Assembly: GCA_900321035.1 (NCBI GenBank)
Contig: ONUH01000008.1
Location: forward strand, 61,974-125,973
Source: an uncultured Selenomonadales bacterium
GTDB taxonomy: Bacteria > Bacillota > Negativicutes > Selenomonadales > Selenomonadaceae
Reading direction: 5' to 3'
Length of the DNA stretch: 64,000 bases
The position numbers and the translations under genes are program-made. The notes under the pieces are model-generated. The model was given only the letters and a program-made list of their open reading frames with translations, did no database searches and was not told the DNA's origin. Position 1 is the first letter of the stretch. Every line of letters begins with the position of its first letter. Shown here piece by piece: positions 41,826-50,288 of the stretch.

Positions 41826-43190
41826 ATGGCTGACGCAGAACAGGCAAGAATCGCACAGGAGCTTTATGAACGGCTCGGGCGAGCGGATAATATCCTGCAG
41901 GCGACGAACTGCATGACGCGGCTTCGCGTGCGGCTGGTGAGAAAAGACGCGGCGCTTGTGGCGGCGGTCAAGGGCGTCAAGGGCGTGATCGGCGCCCTTG
42001 ACGTCGGGGACGAGTTCCAGATCGTGCTGGGGCCGGGCCGCGTGCAGGCGGTGGCGGACGAGGTGCGGTCGTTTATGGCGGCCGACCGGGCGGCGGCGAA
42101 AAAGAAGTCCGGCGCGAACGTGGAGGTCGAGGCGCTCCGCGAGGCAATCAAGGCGAAGAACGCGACGCCGGTGAAGCTGTTTTTCCGCCGTATCGCGAGT
42201 ATTTTCGTGCCGCTGATTCCCGGTTTCATCGCCTGCGGACTGATCACGGGGATTTTAGGCGTGTATCTGAAGCTTGCGCCGGAGACGGCGAACGCGCCGC
42301 TGGTGAAGCTTCTCGCGGTGTTCGGCAACGCGGTGTTCTGGGGCATGAATCTTTTCGTCGGCTGGAGCGCGGCGCAGGTTTTCGGCGGGACGCCGATTTT
42401 GGGCGGCGTGCTGGCGGCGGTTATCAGCCATCCGGGGCTTGCGAACGTGACGCTTTCCGACGCGCCGCTGCTGCCGGGGCGGGGCGGCGTGATTTCCGTG
42501 GTGCTGGCGGCGGGGATGGGCGTGTGGCTTGAAAAGCGGCTGCACCGCGTCGTGCCGGAGATTTTTGATTTGTTCCTGACGCCGCTGCTTACGGTTCTGC
42601 TGGCTGGGGCGGCGACGGTGCTCGTGGTGCAGCCTTTGGGCGGCGTGCTTTCGGATTGGATCGGGCGGACGGCGACGGCGGCGGTCGGGTCGGGCGGCGC
42701 GGTCACGGGATTCGTGCTCGGCGGGCTTTGGCTGCCGATGGTGATGCTCGGCATCCATCAGGCCATGACGCCGATCCATGTGGACCTGATCGCCCGCTAC
42801 GGCGTGACGGTGCTGCTGCCGATCTTGGCGATGGCGGGCGCGGGACAGGTGGGCGCGTCGATGGCCGTCTATGTACGGACGAAGAGCCGCCGACTGAAAA
42901 AGACGGTGGCGTCGGCGCTTCCCGTTGGGCTGATGGGCGTCGGGGAGCCGCTGATTTACGGCGTCACGCTGCCGCTGGGAAAGCCGTTTGTCGGCGCCTG
43001 CATTGGCGGCGCGGCGGGCGGCGCGGTGCAGGCGCATTTCGCGGTAGGCGCGGCGACGCTCGGCATCTCGGGCCTGCCGTTGGCGGGCGCGACAGACCAT
43101 GTTTTGATGTACCTCTTGGGCGTCGTTATCGCCTATGCCGTGGGATTCGCCGCGACGTGGGCGCTGGGTTTCGACGATCCGGAGGAATGA
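41826..43190 (+). CDS. PTS transporter EIIBC (N-acetylmuramic acid/GlcNAc-like group)
   Basis: This 454-residue sugar PTS permease has an EIIB domain in residues 1-85 with the phospho-cysteine in ATNCMTRLRVRL. A linker and an EIIC domain of about ten helices follow, containing the conserved GGTPILGG, GIHQAMTPIH and GVGEPLIYGVTLPL motifs. The EIIA must be supplied in trans. The architecture resembles MurP and sucrose-type EIIBC. Downstream hexosaminidase genes (GH73, GH84) favour an amino-sugar or MurNAc substrate over sucrose; that is inference from context. Its stop overlaps candidate starts of the next gene. Confidence 0.82.
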   Translation: MADAEQARIAQELYERLGRADNILQATNCMTRLRVRLVRKDAALVAAVKGVKGVIGALDVGDEFQIVLGPGRVQAVADEVRSFMAADRAAAKKKSGANVEVEALREAIKAKNATPVKLFFRRIASIFVPLIPGFIACGLITGILGVYLKLAPETANAPLVKLLAVFGNAVFWGMNLFVGWSAAQVFGGTPILGGVLAAVISHPGLANVTLSDAPLLPGRGGVISVVLAAGMGVWLEKRLHRVVPEIFDLFLTPLLTVLLAGAATVLVVQPLGGVLSDWIGRTATAAVGSGGAVTGFVLGGLWLPMVMLGIHQAMTPIHVDLIARYGVTVLLPILAMAGAGQVGASMAVYVRTKSRRLKKTVASALPVGLMGVGEPLIYGVTLPLGKPFVGACIGGAAGGAVQAHFAVGAATLGISGLPLAGATDHVLMYLLGVVIAYAVGFAATWALGFDDPEE

Positions 43191-43195
43191 AAGTC

Positions 43196-44014
43196 ATGAA
43201 AGGAAGAAAGAAAATGAGGAATCAGAGAAACGGCCGGTTATTTTTCCTGTGGGCGGTATTCGCGCTGGCGGCGCTGCTGTTCGCGCCGATGCGGGCGGAC
43301 GCGGGGCGGCTGGAGGAAATCGCCGAGCGCGGCACGATCCGCATCGGCACTACGGGCGATTATCGCCCGATGTCGTATCTGAACCCCGAGACGGGCGAAT
43401 ACGAGGGCATCGACGCGGAGCTTTCGCAGATCATCGCGAAGTCGCTGGGCGTTGAGATCGAGTATGTGCCGACGAGCTGGCCCACGCTGACCGAGGATAC
43501 GCTGGCGGACAAGTTCGATTTCGCGCTTTGCGGCATTTCCCGCAATTTCACCCGCGCCCGGATTATGGCAATGTCCGACGGCTACGGCGTCGGTTATTTC
43601 GGCAAGACGATCCTGTGCCGCGCGGCGGACGCGAAAAAGTTCCAAAGCCTCGAGGATATCGACAAGCCGGACGTGCGCGTGATGATCAATCCGGGCGGCA
43701 CCAACGAGAAATTCGCCCATGCGAACCTGAAGCACGCGAAGCTCATCGTCCATCAGCAGAACGCGGAAATCCCGTCCCGCATTGCCGAGGGCGAGGCCGA
43801 CATCATGATTACCGAGGTGGTGGAGGCGAATCATTATGTGCGGCTCGACAAGCGCCTGGCCGCGCCGATGGTGGACCGCCCCTTCACGATCCATTCCTGC
43901 GGCGCGCTGATGATGAAGGGCGATCAGGAATTCCTAAACTATATCAATTTCGTATTCGCCGAGCTGCGTGCGGACGGCACGATGGCGAAGCTGGAGGAAA
44001 AATACTTGAAATGA
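43196..44014 (+). CDS. Periplasmic PheC-like protein (cyclohexadienyl dehydratase/solute-binding fold)
   Basis: This 272-residue exported protein (signal LFFLWAVFALAALLFAPMRA) has a type 3 solute-binding fold. The sequence is closer to periplasmic cyclohexadienyl dehydratase than to amino-acid binding proteins: IRIGTTGDYRPMSYLNPETG, PTSWPTL, FALCGISRNFTRA, VMINPGGTNEKFAHANL and the EADIMITEVVEA segment. PheC makes phenylpyruvate or phenylalanine from prephenate or arogenate. The catalytic set was not fully verified, so a binding-only role is possible. The ATG at 43196 has GGAGG at 43181-43185. Its presence between a PTS and wall hydrolases is odd. Confidence 0.72.
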   Translation: MKGRKKMRNQRNGRLFFLWAVFALAALLFAPMRADAGRLEEIAERGTIRIGTTGDYRPMSYLNPETGEYEGIDAELSQIIAKSLGVEIEYVPTSWPTLTEDTLADKFDFALCGISRNFTRARIMAMSDGYGVGYFGKTILCRAADAKKFQSLEDIDKPDVRVMINPGGTNEKFAHANLKHAKLIVHQQNAEIPSRIAEGEADIMITEVVEANHYVRLDKRLAAPMVDRPFTIHSCGALMMKGDQEFLNYINFVFAELRADGTMAKLEEKYLK

Positions 44015-44264
44015 CGGCGGAGGAGCGGGCGGCGCTGTTGGCGGACCTCCACACTACCACCATGGGCGAGGAACGGATTCGCCGGAACGCCGCGCCGGAC
44101 GCGGACGACGTGGTCGCGTGGTGCAGGGATCGGATTGCGGCACCGGACGCCGTCATGGAGCGTCGGGGCAAGAATATCTATATCACGTCGGGCGGCTCAC
44201 GCTGACCGTCCACGCCGGGAGCCATACGGTCATCACGGCGCACAGACTGGGAGGAGTACGATGA
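44011..44264 (+). pseudogene. DUF3781 protein, frameshifted near its end
   Basis: From the ATG at 44011 the frame reads TAEERAALLADLHTTTMGEE, RIRRNAAPDADDVVAWCRDR and GKNIYITSGGSR, then stops at 44205. In the next frame the missing DUF3781 end follows: LTLTVHAGSHTVITAHRLGG. Restoring one G near 44191-44195 joins the two and moves the stop to 44262-44264, giving an ATGA overlap with the next gene. That overlap supports the longer original form. The lesion could be decay or a sequence error. The family function is unknown. Confidence 0.7.
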
Positions 44265-45574
44265 GAACTTTTTCAAAGACGGCTTTGATTTCCGCTTCGG
44301 CGGCGGGATTCCTTTGCCTCGGCTGTTTTTTCGCGTCGCCGGAGGCGGGAAACGGCGCTTATACGCCGGGCGCGACCTGCGGGGCGAGAGCGCATGACAA
44401 GAAACCGAAGGCGGAGGCGAAACCGGAGTTCCCGCCCGCGCCGCCGGGAGAGTTGGACAGGGCGAAGCTCGCCAACGCCGTGTGGACGATGGGCGGCTCC
44501 TTTCAGACGCCGATCCTGCCGAAGAGCGGCGACCTTGAGGACGTGACAATCTTCGGCCGCTCCGAGGCGACGGAAAAGCAGATGGTGGATTTCATCCTGC
44601 GGCGCAACCCGACGCCGGATATTTCCTGCACGGTGGAGGAAATCGTCGGTTACTATTATGAGGAGGCGGGACGCGAAGGCATCCGCGCCGACATCGCGCT
44701 GTGCCAGGCCTGCAAGGAAACGGGATTTTTCAAATACGGCGGCGACGTGACGGCGGACCAGAACAACTATTGCGGTCTCGGCGCCACGGGAAACCATGAG
44801 CCGGGGGCACGGTTCGAGACGGCTCGGCTCGGCGTCCGCGCCCATATCCAGCATTTGATGGTCTATACGACGACCCGCAGGCCGGAGACGGAAGTCATCG
44901 ATCCGCGCTATGAGCTGGTCATTGAGAAGCGCCCGGACATCCACGGCATCGTCAAGACGTGGACGGGGCTCAACGGCAAATGGGCGGTGCCCGGCACTTA
45001 CTACGGGCAGGATATCCTGAACCTCTGGCGGCAGGCGAAGGCGCCCGACGGCTCGCCTACGTCCCTTTTGAACGCTTCCGAGGCCGTGCGTCGCGCGCCG
45101 GACGATCCGAACGCCTATATCCGCCGCGCTGTGGCCCGGTTCTACGCGGGGGAGACGGAGCGTGCGGTTTTGGATTATGACAAGGCCATCGAGCTTTCGC
45201 CCTCCGCCGAGGCGTATTTGGATCGGGCGATCTGCTACGAGGCGCTGCATGATTTGGCGAAGGCCGAGGCCGACTATACGGCGGCCATCGCGCTCGACCC
45301 CATGATGCCGCAGCCGTGGTACAATCGGGGCAATCTTTATTTGCTGGCGGACCGTTACAAAGACGCGATCGCGGACTTCGAGCGGGAGCTTGCGCTGAAT
45401 CCGCAGTCGGCGGACGCCCGCGTCGGGATCGGCATCGCCCATGCGAAGTTAGGCGATTACGAAGCCGCGTGGAAGGATTTCTTCATCGTGACGGACGAGA
45501 TCCACGACAACAACGAGGCGGCGCTGGCGAACCAGAAGATCATGATGGACGCGGTCAAAGGGAAGAAGAAATGA
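44261..45574 (+). CDS. GH73-type endo-beta-N-acetylglucosaminidase with TPR repeats
   Basis: This 437-residue exported protein (hydrophobic leader FSKTALISASAAGFLCLGCF, possibly lipidated near C-terminal Cys of the leader) contains a GH73/FlgJ-type muramidase-fold domain at about 100-265. The catalytic Glu lies in ALCQACKETGFFKYGGDVTA, followed by NNYCGLGATGNHEPGARFET and the TTRRPETEVIDPRY region. Residues 275-430 are four or so TPR units (PNAYIRRAVARFYAGETERA, MPQPWYNRGNLYLLADRYKD). It cleaves peptidoglycan glycan strands next to GlcNAc. Its stop overlaps the GH84 start. Confidence 0.82.
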   Translation: MRTFSKTALISASAAGFLCLGCFFASPEAGNGAYTPGATCGARAHDKKPKAEAKPEFPPAPPGELDRAKLANAVWTMGGSFQTPILPKSGDLEDVTIFGRSEATEKQMVDFILRRNPTPDISCTVEEIVGYYYEEAGREGIRADIALCQACKETGFFKYGGDVTADQNNYCGLGATGNHEPGARFETARLGVRAHIQHLMVYTTTRRPETEVIDPRYELVIEKRPDIHGIVKTWTGLNGKWAVPGTYYGQDILNLWRQAKAPDGSPTSLLNASEAVRRAPDDPNAYIRRAVARFYAGETERAVLDYDKAIELSPSAEAYLDRAICYEALHDLAKAEADYTAAIALDPMMPQPWYNRGNLYLLADRYKDAIADFERELALNPQSADARVGIGIAHAKLGDYEAAWKDFFIVTDEIHDNNEAALANQKIMMDAVKGKKK

Positions 45575-46995
45575 GTCTGAAAAACATTTTGGCGAGCGTA
45601 CTGCTCGCCATTTTTGTGCAGGGGACGGCGCTGGCCGCGCCGATTCCCCTTCGCGGCGTGGTCGAGGGCTTTTACGGCAAGCCGTGGACGCAGGCCCAGC
45701 GCGCCGACATGCTGGCGTTTTGCGAGGCGCACGGGCTGAACGCTTACATCTACGCGCCGAAGGACGACCCTTATCACCGGGAGAAATGGCGCGAGCCGTA
45801 CCCGAAATCGAAAATGAAAAAGCTGGCGGCGCTCATTCGCGAGGCGCAAACGCGTCAGGTGAGATTCATCTTCGCCGTGTCGCCGGGGCTGGATTTTTTG
45901 TATGCGCCGCTGCACGGCGCGGAGGACCGGGAAAAGCTCCTGGAGAAGCTGGAAGCCGTTTACGCCGTCGGCGCGCGGGATTTCGCGATTTTCTTCGACG
46001 ATATCAAGGAAAAGGACGGGAGCGGGCAGGTGGAGCTGCTGCGCTGGCTCGACGAGCATTTCGTCGCGGCGCACGGCGACGTTTCACCGCTCATCACCGT
46101 GCCGACGGAATATTTTCTGGCCGACATGCGGGAACCGGGCGGCGCGGCGAAGCCTTATACGAAGGCGTTTTCCAAAGGGCTGCCCAAAACTGCGGTTCCT
46201 CTTTTCACCGGCGACGGCGTCGCAATGGGGACCCTGACGAAGGAAACCCTCGACCGGGCGGCGGCGCTTTACGGGCGGCGGCTCGGCCTCTGGTGGAATT
46301 ACCCGGTCAACGACTACATGGAGGCGAAGCTCGCCCTCGGTCCGGTGGAAGGCCTGCCGAAAGACGCGGAGCTTCCCGCTGTTTTCTTTAACCCCATGGC
46401 CGTTCCGGAGACGTCGAAGATTGCCCTCGCCACGGGTGCGGCCTTCGCGCTCGCGCCGGAAAGCTACGATCCGCAGACTGAGTGGGAAATCGCGATTCGC
46501 GAACAATACGGCGGCCTCGCGTCGGAAATGGAGCTGTTCGCCGACCAAAGCCAGCGCCTTGAAAACAACTGGGCGCATATCGGCAGGAACGATGGCACGG
46601 CGCTCCGCGCCGAAATGGACGACTTTTGGCGCGCGTGGCAAAGTGGGGAGGACGTCGCCGGCCGCGCAGCGTCGCTGCGGCAACAATTCGACGCGCTGCA
46701 GGAAGCGGCGGAGCTTTTGCGGCGCAAGCTGCCGAAGGAAAAGCTTCGCGAATGTAAGCGGCAGCTGAAGCAGCTTGGACGTCTCGCCGAAGCCGACAGT
46801 CTCGCCCTTGACTTGCTCGAAGCCAAACGGCAGGGCGACGAAAAGCGGACGAAGAAGCTGGCGAAAAAACTCCGGAAGAGATGGGAGAATATAACGAACA
46901 AGGAAAAGGAAGCGAGGCTGTCCGAAGCGACCTGCCGCGCGTTTATCGAGGAAGCGCTGCGGTACGCGGGGGAAGAGCCCGCGGCGAGACCGTAA
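45571..46995 (+). CDS. GH84 beta-N-acetylglucosaminidase, exported
   Basis: This 474-residue protein has a signal peptide (ILASVLLAIFVQGTALAAPI) and a GH84 catalytic domain. RGVVEGFYGKPWTQAQRADM and AYIYAPKDDPYHREKWREPY are family hallmarks, the catalytic Asp pair is D143-D144 (FAIFFDDIKE), and the conserved WWNYPVNDYMEA follows. The C-terminal 130 residues are a charged helical bundle. GH84 enzymes use substrate-assisted catalysis to remove GlcNAc from glycans or O-GlcNAc proteins. In this operon it would complete GlcNAc release after GH73 and feed the PTS. It is coupled to the GH73 gene by an ATGA overlap. Confidence 0.88.
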   Translation: MSLKNILASVLLAIFVQGTALAAPIPLRGVVEGFYGKPWTQAQRADMLAFCEAHGLNAYIYAPKDDPYHREKWREPYPKSKMKKLAALIREAQTRQVRFIFAVSPGLDFLYAPLHGAEDREKLLEKLEAVYAVGARDFAIFFDDIKEKDGSGQVELLRWLDEHFVAAHGDVSPLITVPTEYFLADMREPGGAAKPYTKAFSKGLPKTAVPLFTGDGVAMGTLTKETLDRAAALYGRRLGLWWNYPVNDYMEAKLALGPVEGLPKDAELPAVFFNPMAVPETSKIALATGAAFALAPESYDPQTEWEIAIREQYGGLASEMELFADQSQRLENNWAHIGRNDGTALRAEMDDFWRAWQSGEDVAGRAASLRQQFDALQEAAELLRRKLPKEKLRECKRQLKQLGRLAEADSLALDLLEAKRQGDEKRTKKLAKKLRKRWENITNKEKEARLSEATCRAFIEEALRYAGEEPAARP

Positions 46996-47040
46996 AAAAT
47001 GCTGCCGCGAGAAGGATTTCTTCCTGCGGCAGCATTTTTT
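46994..47040 (+). terminator. Terminator of the wall-sugar operon
   Basis: AAAAAATGCTGCCGC pairs with GCGGCAGCATTTTTT, with an inner GAAGGA/TTCTTC partial stem. Confidence 0.9.
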
Positions 47041-47119
47041 GCAGTCAGGGAATTACCTGTTAATTTCGGAGCCGTTGCTGTGCAAGCGTTTGCTCCGGTT
47101 TTATTTTCAACATAAAAAA

Positions 47120-47159
47120 CTGAGGTAAGAAATTCTTGCTTTCTTACCTCAGATTTTTT
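47120..47159. repeat. AAGTAAGAAA intergenic hairpin, copy 4
   Basis: CTGAGGTAAGAAA (47120-47132) pairs with TTTCTTACCTCAG (47140-47152), then ATTTTTTT. It lies between convergent operons and is the cleanest copy of the family. Confidence 0.8.
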
Positions 47160-47180
47160 TATGGCAGCCTATTTTCGCCG

Positions 47181-49130
47181 TTACGGTTCGACGATATTGA
47201 AGTCTCCCGCCGCGCCGTCCGCGAAGCGGTGAAGCGAGGCAAGCAGCAGATCGAAGCGCGAAGCGTCGCCCTCGATTTTCGCCACGCCCCGGAATTTTTT
47301 GTCCGCGCCCGCCGCCAAGAGCAGGAGCGCCTGCGTCGGGCATTGGACGACGGCGTCGGCGTCCCCGCTGCCTTTGGCATGGAGCAGTACGCCGTAACGC
47401 AGATAGGCTATGTATGTCTCTTTCCTGTCGGTCAGCTCGAAACGAATGGAAAACTCCTCGTCCGCCAGCTTGCCGCGGTCAAGCAGTATGCCGATGTAGT
47501 CGAAGGCCATTTCCGGCGTGAGGTTCTTCACCATGTCGCCGTCGAAGGAGTGTCGCTCACCGAGAACGACTTCCCGGTTGCCTTCGCGAAGTTCCATCGC
47601 TCCCGTCAGGTAGCAGTTGCGCCACGGCCCGGATTCCGCCTGATAGCCCAGCTGCTCCAGCGCGTCCGCACATAGAGCTCGCGCTTCCTCGTTTTTCGGG
47701 TCGGCAAATACGAGGCGATTCGTGAATTCCGCGACCCATTGATATTCTCCGGCTTCATAATCCTGCCGCGCTTTTTTCATAGCCGCCGCTGTGCCGCCGA
47801 GGGCGAGGTATTCCGCCCATTTTTTCGCGCTTTCTTCGGGCGGGAGCTGGTTCAGGTGGACGGGATTCGCGTCGTACCAGCCCATGAATTTTTGATAGAC
47901 GGCTTTTGCGTCGTGCGCCACGGTGCCGTAATACGGACGCGTGTACCAGTTCCTTGCCAGCTCTGCCGGAAGCTCGATCATGTTGGCGATCTCGGTGCTG
48001 GTATAGCCCTGATTCAGGTAGAACAGCGTCTGGTCGTTGATGAACTTGTAGACGGCCGCGGTATTGGTGATGTATTCGCGGATGTTGTCATTGCCCCAGT
48101 GCGGCCAGTTGTGCGCCTGGAAGACCACCTCCGCCCTGTCCCCGTACAGCTTGAGGCTCTCCATCAGATACTCCGCCCACGCCTGGCCGTCGCGCACCTG
48201 CGCGCCGCGCAGCGTGTAGAGATTGTGCAGCGTCGCGGTGCAGTTTTCGGCGAGCCAGAGCGCTTTTTTCTGCGGAAAATAGGCGTTCATTTCCGCCGGG
48301 GCTTCCGTGCCGGGCGTCATCTGGAACTCGATTTCCACGCCGTCAATGACGAGACGTTCTCCCGTTTCCCGGATTTCCCAAGTCGGCGTGATAAAGGAAA
48401 CTGTGCCGTGAACTGTCTGTCCCATGCCGATGCCGATAGCCAACGCTCCGACCGGACTCTTGTCCAGATGCGCGCCGTACTGGTAGTGCGCGCGGCGGCC
48501 CATGGCGCGTCCCGCGTAGAGATTTTCCGACATGGCGTGCTGCGTGAAGCCTTGCGGCACGATGACCGGAATCTTTCCGCTGGAGAGCTGCTCTTCGATG
48601 GGGAGGCTGCCGTCCGCCGCTTCTTCGTCGGACATGAAAGCCTTGACGCCGCCGAAGTGGTCGATGTGGGGATGGGAAATCAGCATCGCTTTGATCGGAC
48701 GTTTGCCGAGGTGCTTCTCAACGAGCACCATCGCAGCCTGCGCGCTTTCCACCGCCATCGCCGCGTCGAAGATGATCCACCCGGTGTTTCCCGCAATCAG
48801 CGTGATGTTCGCCATGTCGAAGCCGCGTACCTGGTAAATGCCGTCCGTGACCTCGAACAGCCCGGTGACATGGTTGTTCTTTGCATTTTCCCAAAGACTG
48901 GGGTTTGCGGTGTCCGGGGCCGTTTCCGTTTCGTCGAGGAAATTGGAGGCTGCCTGGCTCCAAATGATCTCGCCCGACGCATTCTTGATTTCGAGGGAAT
49001 CGACTTCGGCGATCAGGCCGCGCCGTGCGAATTCCGCTTCCTGTTTGTCGCCGAAATCAAGAATCCCGAACATTTCCGCATTCTTCTTGACAGTCGCCGC
49101 CGTGGCGGGATTGTGTCTGTACTTGTCCAT
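47181..49130 (-). CDS. Linear alkylsulfatase (SdsA/BDS1-type metallo-beta-lactamase fold)
   Basis: This 649-residue enzyme hydrolyses primary alkyl sulfates to alcohol and sulfate. The dinuclear zinc motif is ISHPHIDHFGGVKAF (HxHxDH), with further metal ligands in PGTEAPAEMNAYFPQKKALW and the AHNWPHWGND histidine. A helical dimerisation region (YNRPYY-like RNWYTRPYYGTVAHDAKAVY) and a C-terminal sterol-carrier-like domain (about 530-649) complete the SDS-hydrolase layout. The ATG at 49130 follows GGAAAGGA; a TTG at 49166 is less likely. No signal peptide is seen. It is the last gene of the ABC operon. Confidence 0.88.
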   Translation of the reverse strand: MDKYRHNPATAATVKKNAEMFGILDFGDKQEAEFARRGLIAEVDSLEIKNASGEIIWSQAASNFLDETETAPDTANPSLWENAKNNHVTGLFEVTDGIYQVRGFDMANITLIAGNTGWIIFDAAMAVESAQAAMVLVEKHLGKRPIKAMLISHPHIDHFGGVKAFMSDEEAADGSLPIEEQLSSGKIPVIVPQGFTQHAMSENLYAGRAMGRRAHYQYGAHLDKSPVGALAIGIGMGQTVHGTVSFITPTWEIRETGERLVIDGVEIEFQMTPGTEAPAEMNAYFPQKKALWLAENCTATLHNLYTLRGAQVRDGQAWAEYLMESLKLYGDRAEVVFQAHNWPHWGNDNIREYITNTAAVYKFINDQTLFYLNQGYTSTEIANMIELPAELARNWYTRPYYGTVAHDAKAVYQKFMGWYDANPVHLNQLPPEESAKKWAEYLALGGTAAAMKKARQDYEAGEYQWVAEFTNRLVFADPKNEEARALCADALEQLGYQAESGPWRNCYLTGAMELREGNREVVLGERHSFDGDMVKNLTPEMAFDYIGILLDRGKLADEEFSIRFELTDRKETYIAYLRYGVLLHAKGSGDADAVVQCPTQALLLLAAGADKKFRGVAKIEGDASRFDLLLASLHRFADGAAGDFNIVEP

Positions 49131-49211
49131 GTCGGTATCGTCCTTTCCAGGGTTTTTATTTTTCAAAAACGCCGCCCCATATCCGGGACGGCGTTTTCGT
49201 TTGCCGTGGCT

Positions 49212-50288
49212 TTACTCGTCCTCTTTGTACCAGAACGGGCGCAGGAAGCGCAGCGCGCAATTCTCACCCGGTTCCGGGCCGGGATCGCGGCGGCCTTTCT
49301 GCACGCGGAGCGTCTGCTCGCCGACCTGGATCTGGTAGTCGATAATCTCGCCGAGGAACGCTTTGCGGTTTACGACGCCGTGGAGCCCTGTCGGGTCGTC
49401 GGCGGGGAGGAAGTCGATCTCGGAGGGGCGGCTCGCCCACGAAACGACGCTTTCGCCCGCGAGACGGTCGGGAACCGTGACGCCCGCCGGAAGAGCCACA
49501 CCGCCCGGCAGCTGGGCGCTGCTTCCGTCCTGATTGACCGCCAGGAAGTTCGACAGGCCGATGAAGCTGAACACGAACTTGTTCGCGGGATTGTTGTAGA
49601 TGTTCAGCGGCGTGTCGATCTGCTGCACGACGCCGAGCTTCATGACGAGAATCCGGTCGGACAGCGCCATGGCCTCGGACTGGTCGTGGGTGACGTAGAT
49701 GATCGAGAAGCCGTATTTCATCTGCAGGTCCTTGATCTCGAAGCGCATTTCCTCGCGGAGATGCGGGTCGAGGGAGGAGAGCGGCTCGTCGAGGAGCATA
49801 ACGTCAGGATTGATGGCGAGGGCGCGGGCGAGAGCCACGCGCTGCTTGCCGCCGCCGGACAGATAGTCCGGGCTTTGGTCCTTCGCCGCCACAAGGTTCG
49901 TCGCTTTCAGCGCGTCCATCGTGCGCTGGTCGATCTCGCTTTCCGAGAGCTTCCGGATGCGCAGCGGGAACGCCACGTTCTCATAGACGGAAAGGTGGGG
50001 CCAGACGGCGAAGGCCTGGAACACCATGCCGAAGTTCCGTTTTTCCGGCGGCGTGTAATGGTTTTTCGCCGGCGAGGAAAAGAGCTGGTCGCCGACCCAG
50101 ACCTCTCCTTCGGTCAGGTCCTCGAAGCCCGCCACCATGCGCAGCGTCGTGGTCTTGCCGCAGCCGGAGGGGCCGAGCATCGAGAAGCATTCGCCCTTGC
50201 CGATCTCGTAGTTCAGATTGTTGACGGCGGTGACGTCGCCGAACCGTTTCGTCACGCCGATCAGACGTACAAAGCCTGCCATCGTCAC
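49212..50288 (-). CDS. ABC importer ATPase (FbpC/PotA-like), second copy
   Basis: This 358-residue ATPase has Walker A GPSGCGKTTTLRMVAGFE, a signature LSGGGKQRVALARALA in which the usual LSGGQ Gln is Gly, Walker B VMLLDEPLSSLDPHLREEM and an H-loop (IIYVTHDQSEAMALSD). The C-terminal 120 residues form a TOBE regulatory domain. GTG at 50288 overlaps the permease stop (GTGA); ATG at 50282 is an equally plausible start. It is related to the other ATPase of the operon (51964-53055), so the importer may use an ATPase heterodimer. Confidence 0.88.
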   Translation of the reverse strand: MTMAGFVRLIGVTKRFGDVTAVNNLNYEIGKGECFSMLGPSGCGKTTTLRMVAGFEDLTEGEVWVGDQLFSSPAKNHYTPPEKRNFGMVFQAFAVWPHLSVYENVAFPLRIRKLSESEIDQRTMDALKATNLVAAKDQSPDYLSGGGKQRVALARALAINPDVMLLDEPLSSLDPHLREEMRFEIKDLQMKYGFSIIYVTHDQSEAMALSDRILVMKLGVVQQIDTPLNIYNNPANKFVFSFIGLSNFLAVNQDGSSAQLPGGVALPAGVTVPDRLAGESVVSWASRPSEIDFLPADDPTGLHGVVNRKAFLGEIIDYQIQVGEQTLRVQKGRRDPGPEPGENCALRFLRPFWYKEDE

